Source of the DNA: Sphingomonadaceae bacterium 3R27C6 | GTDB taxonomy: Bacteria > Pseudomonadota > Alphaproteobacteria > Sphingomonadales > Sphingomonadaceae | Assembly (NCBI GenBank): GCA_005503215.1 | Contig: SCNS01000002.1 | Location: 62,001-126,000 of the forward strand | Length of the DNA stretch: 64,000 bases | Reading direction: 5' to 3' | Shown: piece by piece, positions 1 to 9,555 of the stretch | Position numbering within the stretch: the stretch's first letter is position 1 | How the letters are laid out: every line of letters starts with the position of its first letter | Position numbers and translations under genes: made by a program | Notes under the pieces: model-generated | Database searches by the model: none | What the model saw: only the letters and a program-made list of their open reading frames with translations | Told to the model about the DNA's origin: nothing

Positions 1-36
1 GATGACGCAGTGCGCTTCGTCGGTTTCGACGATTAG
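1..36 (+). CDS. C-terminal tail of an upstream gene (partial)
   Basis: Reading from base 1, an open frame ends in residues DDAVRFVGFDD followed by TAG. The next gene starts 72 bases later on the same strand. Only eleven residues are visible, so no product can be assigned. The acidic, beta-strand-like end could belong to a YceI-type protein, given the following gene, but this is a guess. Confidence 0.3.
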   Translation, partial: DDAVRFVGFDD

Positions 37-108
37 CGCCCCTTCGACAAGGTCGGCACGACGCGATAGGGTGGAGGCCGAATCCCTCCCCGCTCGCGAA
101 AGATTATC

Positions 109-1362
109 ATGCCGACACAGCGTTATAGCTATACCGCCATCACGCTTCACTGGCTCATCGCGCTGCTGCTGGCATTCCAGATCGCGCTCGGCTGGGCGCT
201 CGAGGGGAACAACAGCCCCGAATTGTTTGCGCGATACCAGCTGCACAAATCGATCGGCATCACGATCCTGCTGCTCAGCCTTGCGCGCCTTGCGGCGCGC
301 CTGTTCACAGCGCGTCCGCCCGCGTCCGACGGCCCGGCATGGACGCGCGCGCTCGCCAGTACGGTGCACTGGCTTTTCTATCTCGTGATGATCCTTGGCC
401 CCCTCACGGGGTGGCTGCTCGTCTCAACCGCGCGCGTTCAGGTCCCGACTTTGCTCTACGGCCTCGTCCCCTGGCCGCACCTGCCCGTTGGCCGGAGCTG
501 GCACGAGCCCGCGGAATCGATCCACGGCGCGATGGCGTGGCTCGCGATCGGGCTGTTCGCGCTCCATATCGCGGGCGCGCTGCGTCACCAGTGGCTGCTC
601 GGCAAGCCCGAACTCCAACGGATGCTTCCCTTTGCGCGCGGCAAGGCGGCGGGGGTCGCGATCGGCGCGCTGGCGCTCGTCGGTGCTGCTTTTGTCGCGG
701 GCCAGACGGTCTATCCCGAACAGCCCCGGCCCGCTGCCGAAAAAGCGGCGCCGCCTCCGGTCGCCACGCCAACCCCATCGGCTATCGTTCCGGCGGCGAA
801 GGATGACGAAACGACGGCGATCGAGGCGGCGGAGGAAGCGCCCGAGGATACAGCCCAGCCGCTCGCCGACTGGACGGTCGCGCCCGGCGGACGGCTCGGC
901 TTTACGGCGCGCTGGAATGGCGAGGCGGTCGATGGCCGTTTCGATCGCTGGCGCGCCGCGATCCGCTTCAGCCCCGACGAGCTCGCCAAATCGACCATTC
1001 GCGTCACGGTCGACCTCGCTTCGGCCGACACCGGCGACGGGCAGCGCGACGATTCGCTGAAGAGCAGCGATTTCTTCGATGTCGGCGCGCACCCGAGCGC
1101 GGTCTTTACCGCGCGCGACATCCGCCACCTTGGCGGGGATAAATATGAGGCGCGCGGCACGCTCGACCTGCGCGGCGCCAGCAAGCCCGCGACGCTGCGC
1201 TTCACGCTGCGTATCGACGGCGAGCGCGCGCGCGTTTCCGGAACCGCGCGCATCGACCGCACTGCCTTCGGTGTCGGCCAGGGCGAATGGGCCGCAACCG
1301 ACGCGATCGCCGCCGGGGTGGATATCGCCTTTTCCTTCAACGCGACGCGCCCCGCGTCCTGA
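109..1362 (+). CDS. Cytochrome b561 domain fused to a YceI-like domain
   Basis: A 417-residue two-domain protein. Residues about 1-200 form a cytochrome b561-type membrane unit with roughly five hydrophobic segments. Candidate haem histidines are H14, H46, H139 and H153. A proline/alanine/glutamate-rich linker (about 200-250) leads to a YceI-like beta-barrel domain (about 255-417) with the typical GRFDRW and SSDFFDV segments. YceI proteins bind polyprenoid or other lipids in the periplasm, and b561 proteins pass electrons across the inner membrane. Tethering of lipid carrier to electron carrier is inferred. The gene converges with the downstream acetyltransferase gene, leaving 4 bases between stops. 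The domain calls are strong and the substrate is unknown. Confidence 0.85.
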   Translation: MPTQRYSYTAITLHWLIALLLAFQIALGWALEGNNSPELFARYQLHKSIGITILLLSLARLAARLFTARPPASDGPAWTRALASTVHWLFYLVMILGPLTGWLLVSTARVQVPTLLYGLVPWPHLPVGRSWHEPAESIHGAMAWLAIGLFALHIAGALRHQWLLGKPELQRMLPFARGKAAGVAIGALALVGAAFVAGQTVYPEQPRPAAEKAAPPPVATPTPSAIVPAAKDDETTAIEAAEEAPEDTAQPLADWTVAPGGRLGFTARWNGEAVDGRFDRWRAAIRFSPDELAKSTIRVTVDLASADTGDGQRDDSLKSSDFFDVGAHPSAVFTARDIRHLGGDKYEARGTLDLRGASKPATLRFTLRIDGERARVSGTARIDRTAFGVGQGEWAATDAIAAGVDIAFSFNATRPAS

Positions 1363-1366
1363 TCGA

Positions 1367-1957
1367 TCAGGATGACGGGCGCATCATGCCCCAGAAATGT
1401 GGGCCGCCGGGGACGTCCCACTCCACTTGCGTGATGAAGCCCAGCCGCTGGTAGAGAGGTACATTTTCGGGCGTCGCGGTCTCCAGCCAACAGGGCAGAG
1501 CTTCGGCATCCGCAACAGCGGTCTGCGCGCGGATAATCCGCCCACCATGCCCCTTGCCCTGATGCCCGGGGCGGACGCCGACATAATGGAGATACCAGAA
1601 GCGCCCCTTGGGGCGGTGGGCATCGATGCCGCCCTGCACCTTCAACCCCCGCGGCAATGCGGTGCCGAAAGTCGCGACGAGCGGGATGACGGTGCGCAGG
1701 AATTCGACTGGACCGCTATGCGCCTGTCCCGGTGTACGCCAGAGCGAAGCCGCCTCGTCGCCCGGCGAGCGCAGCGCGATCCCGGCACGGACGTCGGCGG
1801 GGACAAGGGTCCGAAACAGGCTGCGGAGCGCGCGGGCGCGATGATCGGGATCGGGCAAGATCCACGATAGCGCCGGATCGCGCTGGAACGCCTGCGCCAG
1901 TGTTTCGGCAACCGACGTCAGTTCGGTTGGCCCTGCCGGCAAGATCATATCGGTCAT
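1367..1957 (-). CDS. GNAT family N-acetyltransferase
   Basis: A 196-residue protein of the GCN5-related N-acetyltransferase superfamily. The acetyl-CoA pyrophosphate-binding loop is RPGHQGKGHG (about residues 129-138), after the strand YLHYVGV. The late segment LYQRLGF is also typical. The ATG at 1957 is chosen because a GGGGAGG ribosome site lies directly upstream; an in-frame start at 2002 has none. These enzymes acetylate amines of small molecules or proteins, and the substrate cannot be read from the sequence. It follows the btaB gene at a 47-base gap on the same strand but shows no clear functional link to it. Confidence 0.8.
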   Translation of the reverse strand: MTDMILPAGPTELTSVAETLAQAFQRDPALSWILPDPDHRARALRSLFRTLVPADVRAGIALRSPGDEAASLWRTPGQAHSGPVEFLRTVIPLVATFGTALPRGLKVQGGIDAHRPKGRFWYLHYVGVRPGHQGKGHGGRIIRAQTAVADAEALPCWLETATPENVPLYQRLGFITQVEWDVPGGPHFWGMMRPSS

Positions 1958-2004
1958 CGCGCCTCCCCGCGCCAGAGGAGCAGCTGTTGCGCCGCTTGGC
2001 AAGA

Positions 2005-2664
2005 CTAGCGCGGGCGTTTGTCGAGCCGGAGCGCCCAGGCATAGCCGCGATAGAGCCGCGTCACCGCGAGCCGCGCGCCGGCGTCGTTCGCGGCCTCACG
2101 CGCGGCTTCGATCAACAGCGCGCGGGGTTCGACGTGAAAGCGTGCGAGCCAGGCGAACAGCGCGCCGCGGAACCACTCGGGCATATCCTCCTGCTGGCCG
2201 AAATCGACGATATGCAGCGATCCATAGGCCGACAGGTGGCACATCGCTTCGCGGATCGCGCCTTGCCAGTCGGGGATCATCGACAGCGTATAGCTTTGAA
2301 AGATGCGGTCGAAACTGGCGGTGCGGAATAGCGCGTTCGGATCGAAACCCGTCGCGTCGGCCTGCGCCACGCTCACCCTTCGGGTCAGCCCCGCGTGGGC
2401 GATCGCGGCGCGAGCGGTCTTCAGCATCTCTTCCGAGATATCGATGCCATGGAATTTCGCGCCGGGCCAGCAGCGCGCCGCTGCGATCAGGTTGCGCCCG
2501 GTGCCGCAGCCGATTTCCAGCACATGCCCCCCGACCGGCGGCGTCAGCTCGTCGATCAACCGGTCGCGCCCCAGCAGATAATATTTGCGCGTCAAATCAT
2601 AGATATGGCGCTGACCGCGATAGACGCCGTCCATGCGTGCGGCATGCCCCTCCCCCCCGGTCAT
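2005..2664 (-). CDS. btaB: BtaB-like N-methyltransferase (betaine lipid synthesis)
   Basis: A 219-residue class I SAM-dependent methyltransferase with motif VLEIGCGTGRN (about 48-58) and a downstream acidic IDIS segment. It begins 4 bases after the stop of the BtaA-like gene, so the two are translationally close and probably one transcript. In Rhodobacter sphaeroides BtaB trimethylates diacylglyceryl-homoserine to the betaine lipid DGTS, after BtaA adds the aminocarboxypropyl group. Function is assigned mainly from this pairing, because the methyltransferase fold alone is not specific. A second ATG at 2634 preceded by a very strong GGGGAGGGG site is a possible alternative start. Confidence 0.78.
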   Translation of the reverse strand: MTGGEGHAARMDGVYRGQRHIYDLTRKYYLLGRDRLIDELTPPVGGHVLEIGCGTGRNLIAAARCWPGAKFHGIDISEEMLKTARAAIAHAGLTRRVSVAQADATGFDPNALFRTASFDRIFQSYTLSMIPDWQGAIREAMCHLSAYGSLHIVDFGQQEDMPEWFRGALFAWLARFHVEPRALLIEAAREAANDAGARLAVTRLYRGYAWALRLDKRPR

Positions 2665-2668
2665 GGCA

Positions 2669-3886
2669 TCAGCCTTTCAAGATATAGAGATGGACCCCGC
2701 CATAAATGGCCGAGCGGTCGCGCCGCGTGTAATCGAGCGATTCGGCGACGCGATAATCCCACCGCCGCAGCAGGTCGTCGGGGAGCCGCCCGGGGAGCAA
2801 CGTCGGTTCGGCGGCGGTGCGGAAGAGCACGCGTGCGCCGGGCCGCGCGGTGCGCGTGACCTCGCTCCACAGCGCGGTCAGTTGCGCGTCACTCATCCAG
2901 TCCTGCGCGTCGAGGAAGATATAGCGGTCGAAGCTCGCGGCGTCGGCGGCGGCGAGCATGTCGGTCATGTTCGCGTGCAGCATCGTCACCCGCTCGGCGC
3001 GCGCGCGGACGGCGTCGTAATTGCCCGCCTGCAGATAGGGCGGCAACGACGCTGCGCTGCCCTTGCCATAACCGCGGCCAAAGGCCTGCCAGGCGAAGTA
3101 ATTGTCCTCGAGCGGGAAATCGCAGGTCAGCTTTTCGAGGCGCGCGCGCAGAACATCGGCCATCGGCTTCCCGTCGGCCAGCGCGTCATATTGGGCCGGC
3201 GGAATGCCGAGCCCGAACAGCGACGATCGCTGGTCGGTGACCCAGCGAATGAATTTGCGGTCGAAGAAAGGCGCGAATTTCGTCTCGAAGATCGAGCGCT
3301 GCTCGGCGATCGTCTTCGCCTCGAGGAACTGGCGCGGATCGATGCGGTGCATCCGGGCGACCAGATGCGCGAGCCCGATAAAGCTGCCGAGCAATCCGCG
3401 CTTGTAAAGCCCGTGCGCAAAGCCGTTGATCCGGCGCCGCCCGACGAGGTCGCGGCCCTCCCAATAGCGCCGGCTCGTCTCGTCGAGATGCGGGCGGACG
3501 AAGGCGCGATAATCGGCGATATTCCTGCTGCTGTCGGCGTCGGCAAAAAAACGGCGAAGGCTGGCGTGATCGGGCAGCCGCTGGATCGCCACGCGTTTCA
3601 GATTGTTGAGGGCAACATGCGCGGTGTTGAGGTCGACCGCGACGATCTCCACCGGGTCGGCCGTCAGATAGGAAAAGACGTTGCAGCCGCCGCTGGCGAT
3701 CGTCGCGATCCGGTTACCCGGCTCGATCGCCAGCGCCTCCATGTCGACGACCGGGTCTTCCCAGATCTGGGCATAGACGAGGCCCTTGAACGCGAGCGCA
3801 AAGGCGCGGTCGAGCAGACGTTGCTTCTGTGCGCCATCTTCACGGACGACGGCGGCGGCGATCTTGCGATTGGGTTGGCTGGCCAT
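2669..3886 (-). CDS. btaA: BtaA-like S-adenosylmethionine:diacylglycerol 3-amino-3-carboxypropyl transferase
   Basis: A 405-residue protein of the DUF3419/BtaA family. Recognisable segments are the YAQIWEDPVVDMEAL stretch near the N-terminus, ASGGCNVFSYL as SAM-binding loop, DLN after the following strand, and FDRYIFLDAQDWM near the C-terminus. BtaA moves the aminocarboxypropyl group of SAM onto diacylglycerol, the first step to the phosphorus-free membrane lipid DGTS. The ATG at 3886 is preferred over an in-frame TTG at 3907; a GGGGAA stretch lies upstream. In R. sphaeroides btaAB respond to phosphate starvation. Here one CTGTCAT half-site resembling a Pho-box repeat sits at 3928-3934 (minus strand), with no convincing second half. 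Confidence 0.85.
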   Translation of the reverse strand: MASQPNRKIAAAVVREDGAQKQRLLDRAFALAFKGLVYAQIWEDPVVDMEALAIEPGNRIATIASGGCNVFSYLTADPVEIVAVDLNTAHVALNNLKRVAIQRLPDHASLRRFFADADSSRNIADYRAFVRPHLDETSRRYWEGRDLVGRRRINGFAHGLYKRGLLGSFIGLAHLVARMHRIDPRQFLEAKTIAEQRSIFETKFAPFFDRKFIRWVTDQRSSLFGLGIPPAQYDALADGKPMADVLRARLEKLTCDFPLEDNYFAWQAFGRGYGKGSAASLPPYLQAGNYDAVRARAERVTMLHANMTDMLAAADAASFDRYIFLDAQDWMSDAQLTALWSEVTRTARPGARVLFRTAAEPTLLPGRLPDDLLRRWDYRVAESLDYTRRDRSAIYGGVHLYILKG

Positions 3887-3998
3887 GCGAATGGGTTCCC
3901 CGGACAATGTTGGATCCGGGGCCGCGCATGACAGGCTTTCATGCGATTTCCGTGCCGGTTCGATGACAATCCGGCGACAGGGCGAAATTCTTTCCTCA

Positions 3999-4022
3999 TC
4001 ATTCCCGCCTTCGCGGGAATGA
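3999..4022. repeat. REP-like palindrome, single arm
   Basis: A 24-base perfect hairpin: a 10-bp stem TCATTCCCGC / GCGGGAATGA around a CTTC loop. It belongs to the palindromic family also seen at 6816-6885 and 49444-49531. It lies 13 bases past the end of the small lipoprotein gene (minus strand) and upstream of btaA. Confidence 0.85.
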
Positions 4023-4034
4023 CGAAGTTAGTTG

Positions 4035-4487
4035 CTAATCGCGGCAGTAGCCTTCGCCGGTCTTGACGATCAGGCATTCCTTCTTGCCGAAGAGATTTTT
4101 GAGGCCGGTTTCGTCGCCGTTGCCGCGGCGCAGGCTCAGTTCCTCGGTGCCGCGCTTGAACTTGATGCCATGCTCGCTGTCTTCGCCGTCATACGTCCCC
4201 TTGGTGTCGAGGTCCGACTGCATTTCGAGCTTGTACTTGCCCGGCGCGGCGGTGGTGATCGTGGCGTACATGCCCTCGACCCCGGTCCATTTTCCCGCCC
4301 AGCTCGCAAAGCGATGCGGCGCGGTCGCGGGATCGGTGGCTTCTGCGCCTTCGGGCGGCATGGTTTCGACCGGAACCTCGGTGGTCGTGGCATCGGTCGG
4401 CGCCGGCGCGGGCGCCTCGGCCTTTTCGCAGCCGGCCAACAGCACCAGCGCCGCGGCGCTCGCCAAAATTGCACTCTTCTGCATCAT
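4035..4487 (-). CDS. Small predicted lipoprotein, function unknown
   Basis: A 150-residue protein with a lipoprotein signal. A short MMQKSAIL start is followed by a hydrophobic stretch and lipobox LLAGC, with the Cys at about residue 21. A proline/alanine/threonine-rich spacer follows, then a compact domain (about 60-150) containing WAGKWTGVEG and a basic C-terminal half ending GEGYCRD. An AAGGAG ribosome site lies 4 bases before the first of two consecutive ATGs. The remaining cysteines (KKECLIV, GYCRD) may form a disulphide. No known domain is recognised. Location in the cell envelope follows from the lipobox. Confidence 0.8.
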   Translation of the reverse strand: MMQKSAILASAAALVLLAGCEKAEAPAPAPTDATTTEVPVETMPPEGAEATDPATAPHRFASWAGKWTGVEGMYATITTAAPGKYKLEMQSDLDTKGTYDGEDSEHGIKFKRGTEELSLRRGNGDETGLKNLFGKKECLIVKTGEGYCRD

Positions 4488-4537
4488 GCTTCTCCTTCCC
4501 CGTCCAAACGCTCGGGCGCGGATAAGTTTCCGCCAGC

Positions 4538-5527
4538 CTATTCGGTGATGATCTCCGCAAACTTCAGCGGGTCGACATTGCCGCCCGACAGCGTGACGAG
4601 CGTCGCGTCGGTCAGCGGCACCTTGCCCGCCAGCACCGCGGCGAGCGCGGCGGCGCCGCCGGGCTCGACGACGAGGTGCAGTTTTTCGAACACCGTGCGC
4701 ATCGCGTGGCGTACTTCGCTCCGCGTCACGACGACACCGCGCACCCCGCGCGCCTGCAACACCGCGAAGTTGATCGGCCAGGTCTCGGGGGTCTGGAGCG
4801 CGTCGCACTCGGTCGGATAGGCCATGTCCTCGACCGACAATATTTCGCCGGCGGCGAGGCTGCGCGTCACATCGTCCCAGCCCTCGGGTTCGACCGCGAC
4901 GATCTCGGCATCGGGCAGCGCAAGCGCGAGCCCCGCCGACAGGCCGCCGCCACCGCAGCACGCAACGACCTTGTCGGGACCCGTAACCCCGCGCGCGGCC
5001 ATCTGGGCCTTCGCTTCGGTTCCGGTGCTGCCCTGCCCCTCGATAATCCACGGGTCGCCATAGGCATGGACGAGCGTCCCGCCGCGCTGTTCGAGCAATT
5101 TCGCCGCGACCGCGTCGCGCGATTCGGTGACGCGGTCGTAAAGCACGACCTCGGCGCCCAGCTGGCGCGTCGCGGCGAGCTTCATCGCCGGCGCATTGCT
5201 CGGCATCACGATCGTCGCCCTGATCCCGAGCCGTTTCGCCGCCCACGCGACCCCCTGCGCATGGTTGCCGCTCGACACGCCGACGACGCCCGCCGCCGCC
5301 TGTTCGGGCGTCAGGTCGGACAATCGGTGCCAGGCACCGCGGATCTTGAACGCGCCGACGGGCTGCAGGCATTCGGCCTTGCACCACACCGTCTTGCCGT
5401 CGACTTCGAGCGGCAGCAGCGGCGTTTGCGGGAGCAATGCAGCGACTTTCGCCGCGGCGCGTTCGACACCCGCAAGCATGGGTGCGCGGTTCGGGTCGAG
5501 CAAGGGATCGGGGCTTTGCTGTGTCAT
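4538..5527 (-). CDS. Threonine/serine dehydratase-like PLP enzyme
   Basis: A 329-residue fold-type II PLP enzyme. K61 in AFKIRGA is the expected Schiff-base lysine, SSGNHAQG binds the carboxylate, and CGGGGLSAG binds the cofactor phosphate. There is no C-terminal ACT regulatory domain, so it resembles catabolic threonine/serine dehydratases (or serine racemase-like relatives) rather than the isoleucine-feedback-inhibited biosynthetic type. It would deaminate threonine to 2-oxobutyrate or serine to pyruvate. An AGGA site lies 8 bases before the ATG. It is divergent from the carboxynorspermidine dehydrogenase-like gene, sharing a 64-base promoter region. Confidence 0.85.
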   Translation of the reverse strand: MTQQSPDPLLDPNRAPMLAGVERAAAKVAALLPQTPLLPLEVDGKTVWCKAECLQPVGAFKIRGAWHRLSDLTPEQAAAGVVGVSSGNHAQGVAWAAKRLGIRATIVMPSNAPAMKLAATRQLGAEVVLYDRVTESRDAVAAKLLEQRGGTLVHAYGDPWIIEGQGSTGTEAKAQMAARGVTGPDKVVACCGGGGLSAGLALALPDAEIVAVEPEGWDDVTRSLAAGEILSVEDMAYPTECDALQTPETWPINFAVLQARGVRGVVVTRSEVRHAMRTVFEKLHLVVEPGGAAALAAVLAGKVPLTDATLVTLSGGNVDPLKFAEIITE

Positions 5528-5591
5528 GGCTTCGTCCTATAGGGCCGGCCATACAAGACAAGCCACATAGCTAGGCGCAGGAGATTTTTCG

Positions 5592-6800
<1,209 letters not shown>

Positions 6801-6815
6801 TCGACCTTCCATTTT

Positions 6816-6885
6816 CGTCATTCCCGTGAAAGCGGGAACCCAGTAGCCACGGCGGAACTGGGTTCCCGCTTCCGCGGGAATGACG
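6816..6885. repeat. REP-like inverted doublet
   Basis: Two 29-base arms, 6816-6844 and 6857-6885, are reverse complements with 27 of 29 matches and a 12-base spacer. Each arm is itself a hairpin (TTCCCG..CGGGAA core). It begins 15 bases after the dehydrogenase stop and ends 13 bases before the next start, so it may act as a transcript-end hairpin. Confidence 0.88.
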
Positions 6886-6898
6886 AGAGGTGGCCCAA

Positions 6899-7987
6899 AT
6901 GAAATTACGAATTGCGGCGTTCGCGGTGCTTGCTGCTTTCGCCGCGCCTGCGGCGGCCCAACCCGACGACGCCTATGCCCCCGCCCGCGCGATCGTCGCC
7001 GACATCGGCAAGATCGTCACGCCGAACGGGGTGCAGGAAACGTTCGAGGTCACGCTGGGCGGCGCGCGGCAGGTTGTGAACGTGCGCGGATCGGACCGCG
7101 ACAATCCGATCCTGATTTTCGTCCATGGCGGCCCCGGCGCGGTCGAAATGCCTTTCGCGTGGGCATTCCAGCGTCCCTGGGAGGACGTCTTCACCGTCGT
7201 GCAATATGACCAACGCGGTGCGGGGCGCAGCTATCCGCTCAACGATCCCGCGGCGCTCGCGCCGACGATGACGGTCGAGCGTTATCGCGACGATGCCGTC
7301 GAACTGATCGAACTGTTGAAGAAGCGCTACGCGAAGCGCAAGGTCGTGCTGATGGGGCACAGCTGGGGCTCGATCGTCGGCCTGTCGGTCGCGGTCAAAC
7401 GCCCCGACCTGCTCCACGCCTATGTCGGCGTCGGTCAGGGCATCGATTTTCGCGAAGGCGAAAAGGCTGGCATGGCGTGGACCCGCGCAAAGGCGCTCGC
7501 GGCGGGCAATAGCGAAGCCGTCGCCGCGATCGACGCGCTCGCGCCCTATCCGCAGAGCGAGTTCACCATCGCCAAGGCCGACGGCTGGCGCAAATATGCG
7601 ATTCCCTATGGCTCGCTGATGTATAACAAGCCCGACCTCAATCTCTATTTCCAGACCCCGCGCCTCTCCCCCGAATACACCGAGGCCGACCGCAAGGCAT
7701 GGGGCAAGGGCAGCGAATTTTCGGTGACGACGCTCTGGCCGCGCCTCGCCGACGTCAGCTTCACGAAGGTGAAGAAGGTCGAGGTTCCGCTCGTCTTCCT
7801 GCTCGGACGGCATGACTATACGGTCCCTTCGCCGGTGGCGGCCCAGTGGTTCGGACAGGTCAAGGCACCCTCGAAGAAGCTCGTCTGGCTCGAACATTCG
7901 GCACATATGCCGATGGTCGAGGAGCCGGGGCATTTCTTCGCCGCGCTGCTTCGCGATGTGCTGCCATTGACGAAAGACCCGAAATGA
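6899..7987 (+). CDS. Secreted alpha/beta hydrolase, proline iminopeptidase-like
   Basis: A 362-residue protein with a signal peptide (KLRIAAFAVLAAFAAPAAA, cleavage after AAAQ likely), so periplasmic or secreted. The mature part is an alpha/beta hydrolase with oxyanion segment HGGPGA, Asp-rich strand YDQRGAGRS, nucleophile elbow GHSWGS, and a late His in LEHSAHMP. This pattern is typical of the S33 proline iminopeptidase family. The ATG at 6899 is chosen over a GTG at 6890 because GAGAGG lies 8 bases before it. It stands between two polyamine genes directly after a palindromic doublet and overlaps the next gene by ATGA. A role in polyamine metabolism is not evident. Confidence 0.82.
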   Translation: MKLRIAAFAVLAAFAAPAAAQPDDAYAPARAIVADIGKIVTPNGVQETFEVTLGGARQVVNVRGSDRDNPILIFVHGGPGAVEMPFAWAFQRPWEDVFTVVQYDQRGAGRSYPLNDPAALAPTMTVERYRDDAVELIELLKKRYAKRKVVLMGHSWGSIVGLSVAVKRPDLLHAYVGVGQGIDFREGEKAGMAWTRAKALAAGNSEAVAAIDALAPYPQSEFTIAKADGWRKYAIPYGSLMYNKPDLNLYFQTPRLSPEYTEADRKAWGKGSEFSVTTLWPRLADVSFTKVKKVEVPLVFLLGRHDYTVPSPVAAQWFGQVKAPSKKLVWLEHSAHMPMVEEPGHFFAALLRDVLPLTKDPK

Positions 7988-8334
7988 CCGCCTATCTCGC
8001 GCCCATCGGGCTGCTGTTCGTATCGAACATCTTCATGACCTTTGCGTGGTACGGGCAGCTCGGCGCAGTGTCGCGGCCGATCTGGCTCGCGGTGCTGATC
8101 GCATGGGGTATCGCCTTTTTCGAATATTGCCTCGTCGTGCCCGCAAACCGCATCGGTTACGGCGTTTACACCGCCGCCGAACTCAAGACCTTGCAGGAAG
8201 TCATCACACTGGTCATATTCGCCGGGTTCGCGGTCTTCTGGCTCGGTGAGAAGCTGACCTTGAACCATCTCGTCGGCTTCGGTCTGATTGCGGCGGGGGC
8301 GTTCTTCATCTTCAAGGGACCGATTGCGGTCTGA
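7984..8334 (+). CDS. DMT-type small membrane protein (DUF486)
   Basis: A 116-residue protein with four hydrophobic segments (about 4-22, 32-50, 66-84, 92-110). It matches the DUF486 family, with the segments FEYCLVVPANRIGY and LKTLQEVITL and a C-terminal GEKLTLNHLVGF turn. DUF486 proteins are small relatives of drug/metabolite transporters and have no firmly established function. The start codon overlaps the stop of the hydrolase gene (ATGA), so translation is probably coupled. With the polyamine decarboxylase gene 17 bases downstream, a transport role for a small amine is possible but only inferred. Confidence 0.85.
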   Translation: MTAYLAPIGLLFVSNIFMTFAWYGQLGAVSRPIWLAVLIAWGIAFFEYCLVVPANRIGYGVYTAAELKTLQEVITLVIFAGFAVFWLGEKLTLNHLVGFGLIAAGAFFIFKGPIAV

Positions 8335-8351
8335 CAGGAATATACAGCGAC

Positions 8352-9524
8352 ATGGAAACCCGTGCCGGCGATCCCGGAGCCTTTGCCCGCTTCGACCTGA
8401 CCAGCGTGCCCTCCCCCGCCTTCGTCGTCGATGCCGCGAAAGTGCGCGCCAATCTGGCGGTGCTCCGCCATATCGGCGACGCGTCGGGCGCGCGCGTGCT
8501 TGCGGCGCTCAAGGCCTTTTCGATGTGGTCGCTCGGGCCCGTCGTCGCCGAATATCTCGACGGCGTCTGCGCATCGGGGCTCTATGAAGCCCGGCTCGGC
8601 CGCGGCGAATATGGCGGCGAGGTTGCGACCTATTGCGCGGGCTACAAGGAAGCCGACCTCCCCGAGATCGCGGCGCTGTCCGATCACCTCATCTTCAACT
8701 CGCCGGGCCAGATCGCGCGTTTCCGTCCGCTGCTCGACGAGCTTCGCGCCAAGGGCGTGACATTCGACATTGGCCTCCGCATCAATCCGATGCACAGCGA
8801 GGGCGAAGTCGCGAAATACGACCCCGCCGCGCCGTGCAGCCGCCTCGGCTTCCCGGTCACCCAGCTGCTCCCCGAGCATATGGAGGGCATCGACGGCATC
8901 CATATGCACAGCCTGTGCGAGCAGGATTTCCCGCCGCTTCAGCGGACATGGGAAGCGGTGCAGCCGATGCTGCGCCCCTTCTTCAACCAGCTCAAATGGA
9001 TCAATTTCGGCGGCGGGCATCATGTCACGCGCGCCGACTACCAAGTCGATGACCTGATCGCCTTTCTGAAGCAGGTCCGCGCATCGACCGACTGTGACGT
9101 GATGATCGAACCCGGCGAGGCGATCGCGCTCGACGCGGGCATTCTCGTCGGCGAAATACTCGACCTGTTCGACAATGGCATGGCGATCGGCATCACCGAC
9201 ATTTCGGCGACCTGCCATATGCCCGACGTGATCGAGGCCCCCTATCGCCCCGCGATGCTGAGCGAAGGCAGCGAAGGCATGCCGATGCGCCTCGGGGGGC
9301 CGTCGTGTCTCGCAGGCGACGTCATCGGCGACTATCGTCTGCCCGGCGGCGCGCGTATCGGCCAGCGCTTCGCCTTCCTCGACCAGGCGCATTATTCGAT
9401 GGTGAAGACCAACACCTTCAATGGCGTCCCGCTACCGTCAATCTGGCTTTGGGACAGCGAGAGCGATAAGCTCCGGCTGATCCGCGAATTCGGTTACGAG
9501 GATTTCAAGACGCGGCTGGGTTAG
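8352..9524 (+). CDS. nspC: Carboxynorspermidine/carboxyspermidine decarboxylase
   Basis: A 390-residue fold-type III PLP decarboxylase. The lysine in LAALKAFSM should carry PLP. HMHSLCEQDF, NFGGGHHVTR, MIEPGEAIALDAG and the C-terminal FLDQAHYSMVKTNTFNG are signature segments of NspC-type enzymes. It decarboxylates carboxynorspermidine or carboxyspermidine to the triamine, the step after the dehydrogenase at 5.6-6.8 kb. It is about the usual family length and clearly distinct from the ornithine-type enzyme at 12.6 kb. The gene starts 17 bases after the DUF486 gene. A weak AGGA lies upstream. Confidence 0.9.
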   Translation: METRAGDPGAFARFDLTSVPSPAFVVDAAKVRANLAVLRHIGDASGARVLAALKAFSMWSLGPVVAEYLDGVCASGLYEARLGRGEYGGEVATYCAGYKEADLPEIAALSDHLIFNSPGQIARFRPLLDELRAKGVTFDIGLRINPMHSEGEVAKYDPAAPCSRLGFPVTQLLPEHMEGIDGIHMHSLCEQDFPPLQRTWEAVQPMLRPFFNQLKWINFGGGHHVTRADYQVDDLIAFLKQVRASTDCDVMIEPGEAIALDAGILVGEILDLFDNGMAIGITDISATCHMPDVIEAPYRPAMLSEGSEGMPMRLGGPSCLAGDVIGDYRLPGGARIGQRFAFLDQAHYSMVKTNTFNGVPLPSIWLWDSESDKLRLIREFGYEDFKTRLG

Positions 9525-9555
9525 CGACGAGCCGCGCGACGGCGGGAGTGAAGCG

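Noticed and set aside
3928..3934. A full Pho box upstream of btaA
   Set aside because: Only one CTGTCAT half-site is present, and the segments 11 bases on either side do not match the consensus.
4488..5561. An upstream extension of the small lipoprotein frame across the dehydratase gene
   Set aside because: The lipoprotein signal and AAGGAG site at 4487 define the start. The extension is arginine-rich and antisense-like in composition.
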